Source: Candidatus Kapaibacterium sp.
Lineage (GTDB): Bacteria > Bacteroidota > Ignavibacteria > Kapaibacteriales > HRBIN21
Assembly: GCA_025055465.1 (NCBI GenBank)
Contig: JANWXA010000130.1
Coordinates: forward strand, 1-5,810
DNA: 5,810 nucleotides
Direction of reading: 5' to 3'
In this document: positions 5,648 to 5,810 of the stretch, piece after piece
Layout of the letters: the number at the start of each line of letters is the position of its first letter
How positions within the stretch are numbered: position 1 is the first letter of the stretch
Made by a program: the position numbers and the translations under genes
Notes under the pieces: model-generated
Databases searched by the model: none
Seen by the model: only the letters and a program-made list of their open reading frames with translations
What the model was told of the DNA's origin: nothing

Positions 5648-5810
5648 CTACGAGCGGTACTCCTCTGTAACATCCCTCTTGCGGCGAAGAGAGTAGCACC
5701 GGAACTGGTCCATGGGCAGGCGGGGCTGAACATGCAGGCGTAGCCATACTCGATAGCGGAGCATTAGCTGGAGGCGACGCGAGAAAATACCTCGCCGGAG
5801 CTCTTCTGCA
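5648..5810 (-). CDS. C-terminal tail of an unidentified protein upstream of dxr (partial)
   Basis: A minus-strand frame enters from the window edge and gives 53 residues before a TAG at 5648-5650, leaving 4 nt to the dxr ATG. The peptide contains SRRLQLMLRYRVWLRLHV and ends KRDVTEEYRS. It is rich in Arg, with alternating hydrophobic and charged residues that could form beta strands. Its stop is placed exactly as expected for the preceding gene of the operon. It does not resemble the C-terminus of CdsA or UppS, the usual dxr neighbours in Proteobacteria. A second minus-strand frame is also open here and runs on into dxr, so the choice rests mainly on the stop position and spacing. I do not recognise the family. 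Confidence 0.5.
   Translation of the reverse strand, partial: AEELRRGIFSRRLQLMLRYRVWLRLHVQPRLPMDQFRCYSLRRKRDVTEEYRS

Overview
The window is bacterial chromosomal DNA of moderate, somewhat GC-rich composition. Every gene I can support lies on the minus strand, so transcription runs from high to low coordinates. It joins two parts: a housekeeping block (about 5810 down to 2278) and a CRISPR-Cas block (about 2002 down to 1). A small HicB-like gene sits at the seam.

The housekeeping block begins with the C-terminal tail of an unidentified protein (5648-5810). It is followed by dxr (MEP isoprenoid pathway), rseP (site-2 intramembrane protease) and surE (5'/3'-nucleotidase). These genes are tightly packed: 4 nt between the first stop and dxr, 28 nt between dxr and rseP, and a 1-nt TGATG overlap between rseP and surE. 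Such packing implies one operon. A 73-residue HicB-like gene starts inside the 3' end of surE and probably belongs to the same transcript.

The CRISPR-Cas block starts 70 nt after that gene. It has cas1 (GTG start with an AGGAGG ribosome binding site) and cas2, 13 nt apart, forming the spacer-integration complex. After about 310 nt comes the N-terminus of an HD-nuclease protein that looks like a Cas10-family large subunit and leaves the window at base 1. The 310-nt gap has an AT-rich stretch with an inverted repeat, a perfect 7-bp hairpin, and a short reading frame that looks broken by a +1 shift just before the cas10-like start codon. No CRISPR repeats, cas4 or cas6 are present here; effector genes and an array would be expected beyond base 1.

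The host uses the MEP pathway and has RseP. The order dxr-rseP-surE differs from the usual proteobacterial cdsA-dxr-rseP-bamA cluster. A lineage outside Proteobacteria, perhaps related to Bacteroidota/Chlorobiota or a thermophilic phylum, is possible, but the sequence alone does not settle it.
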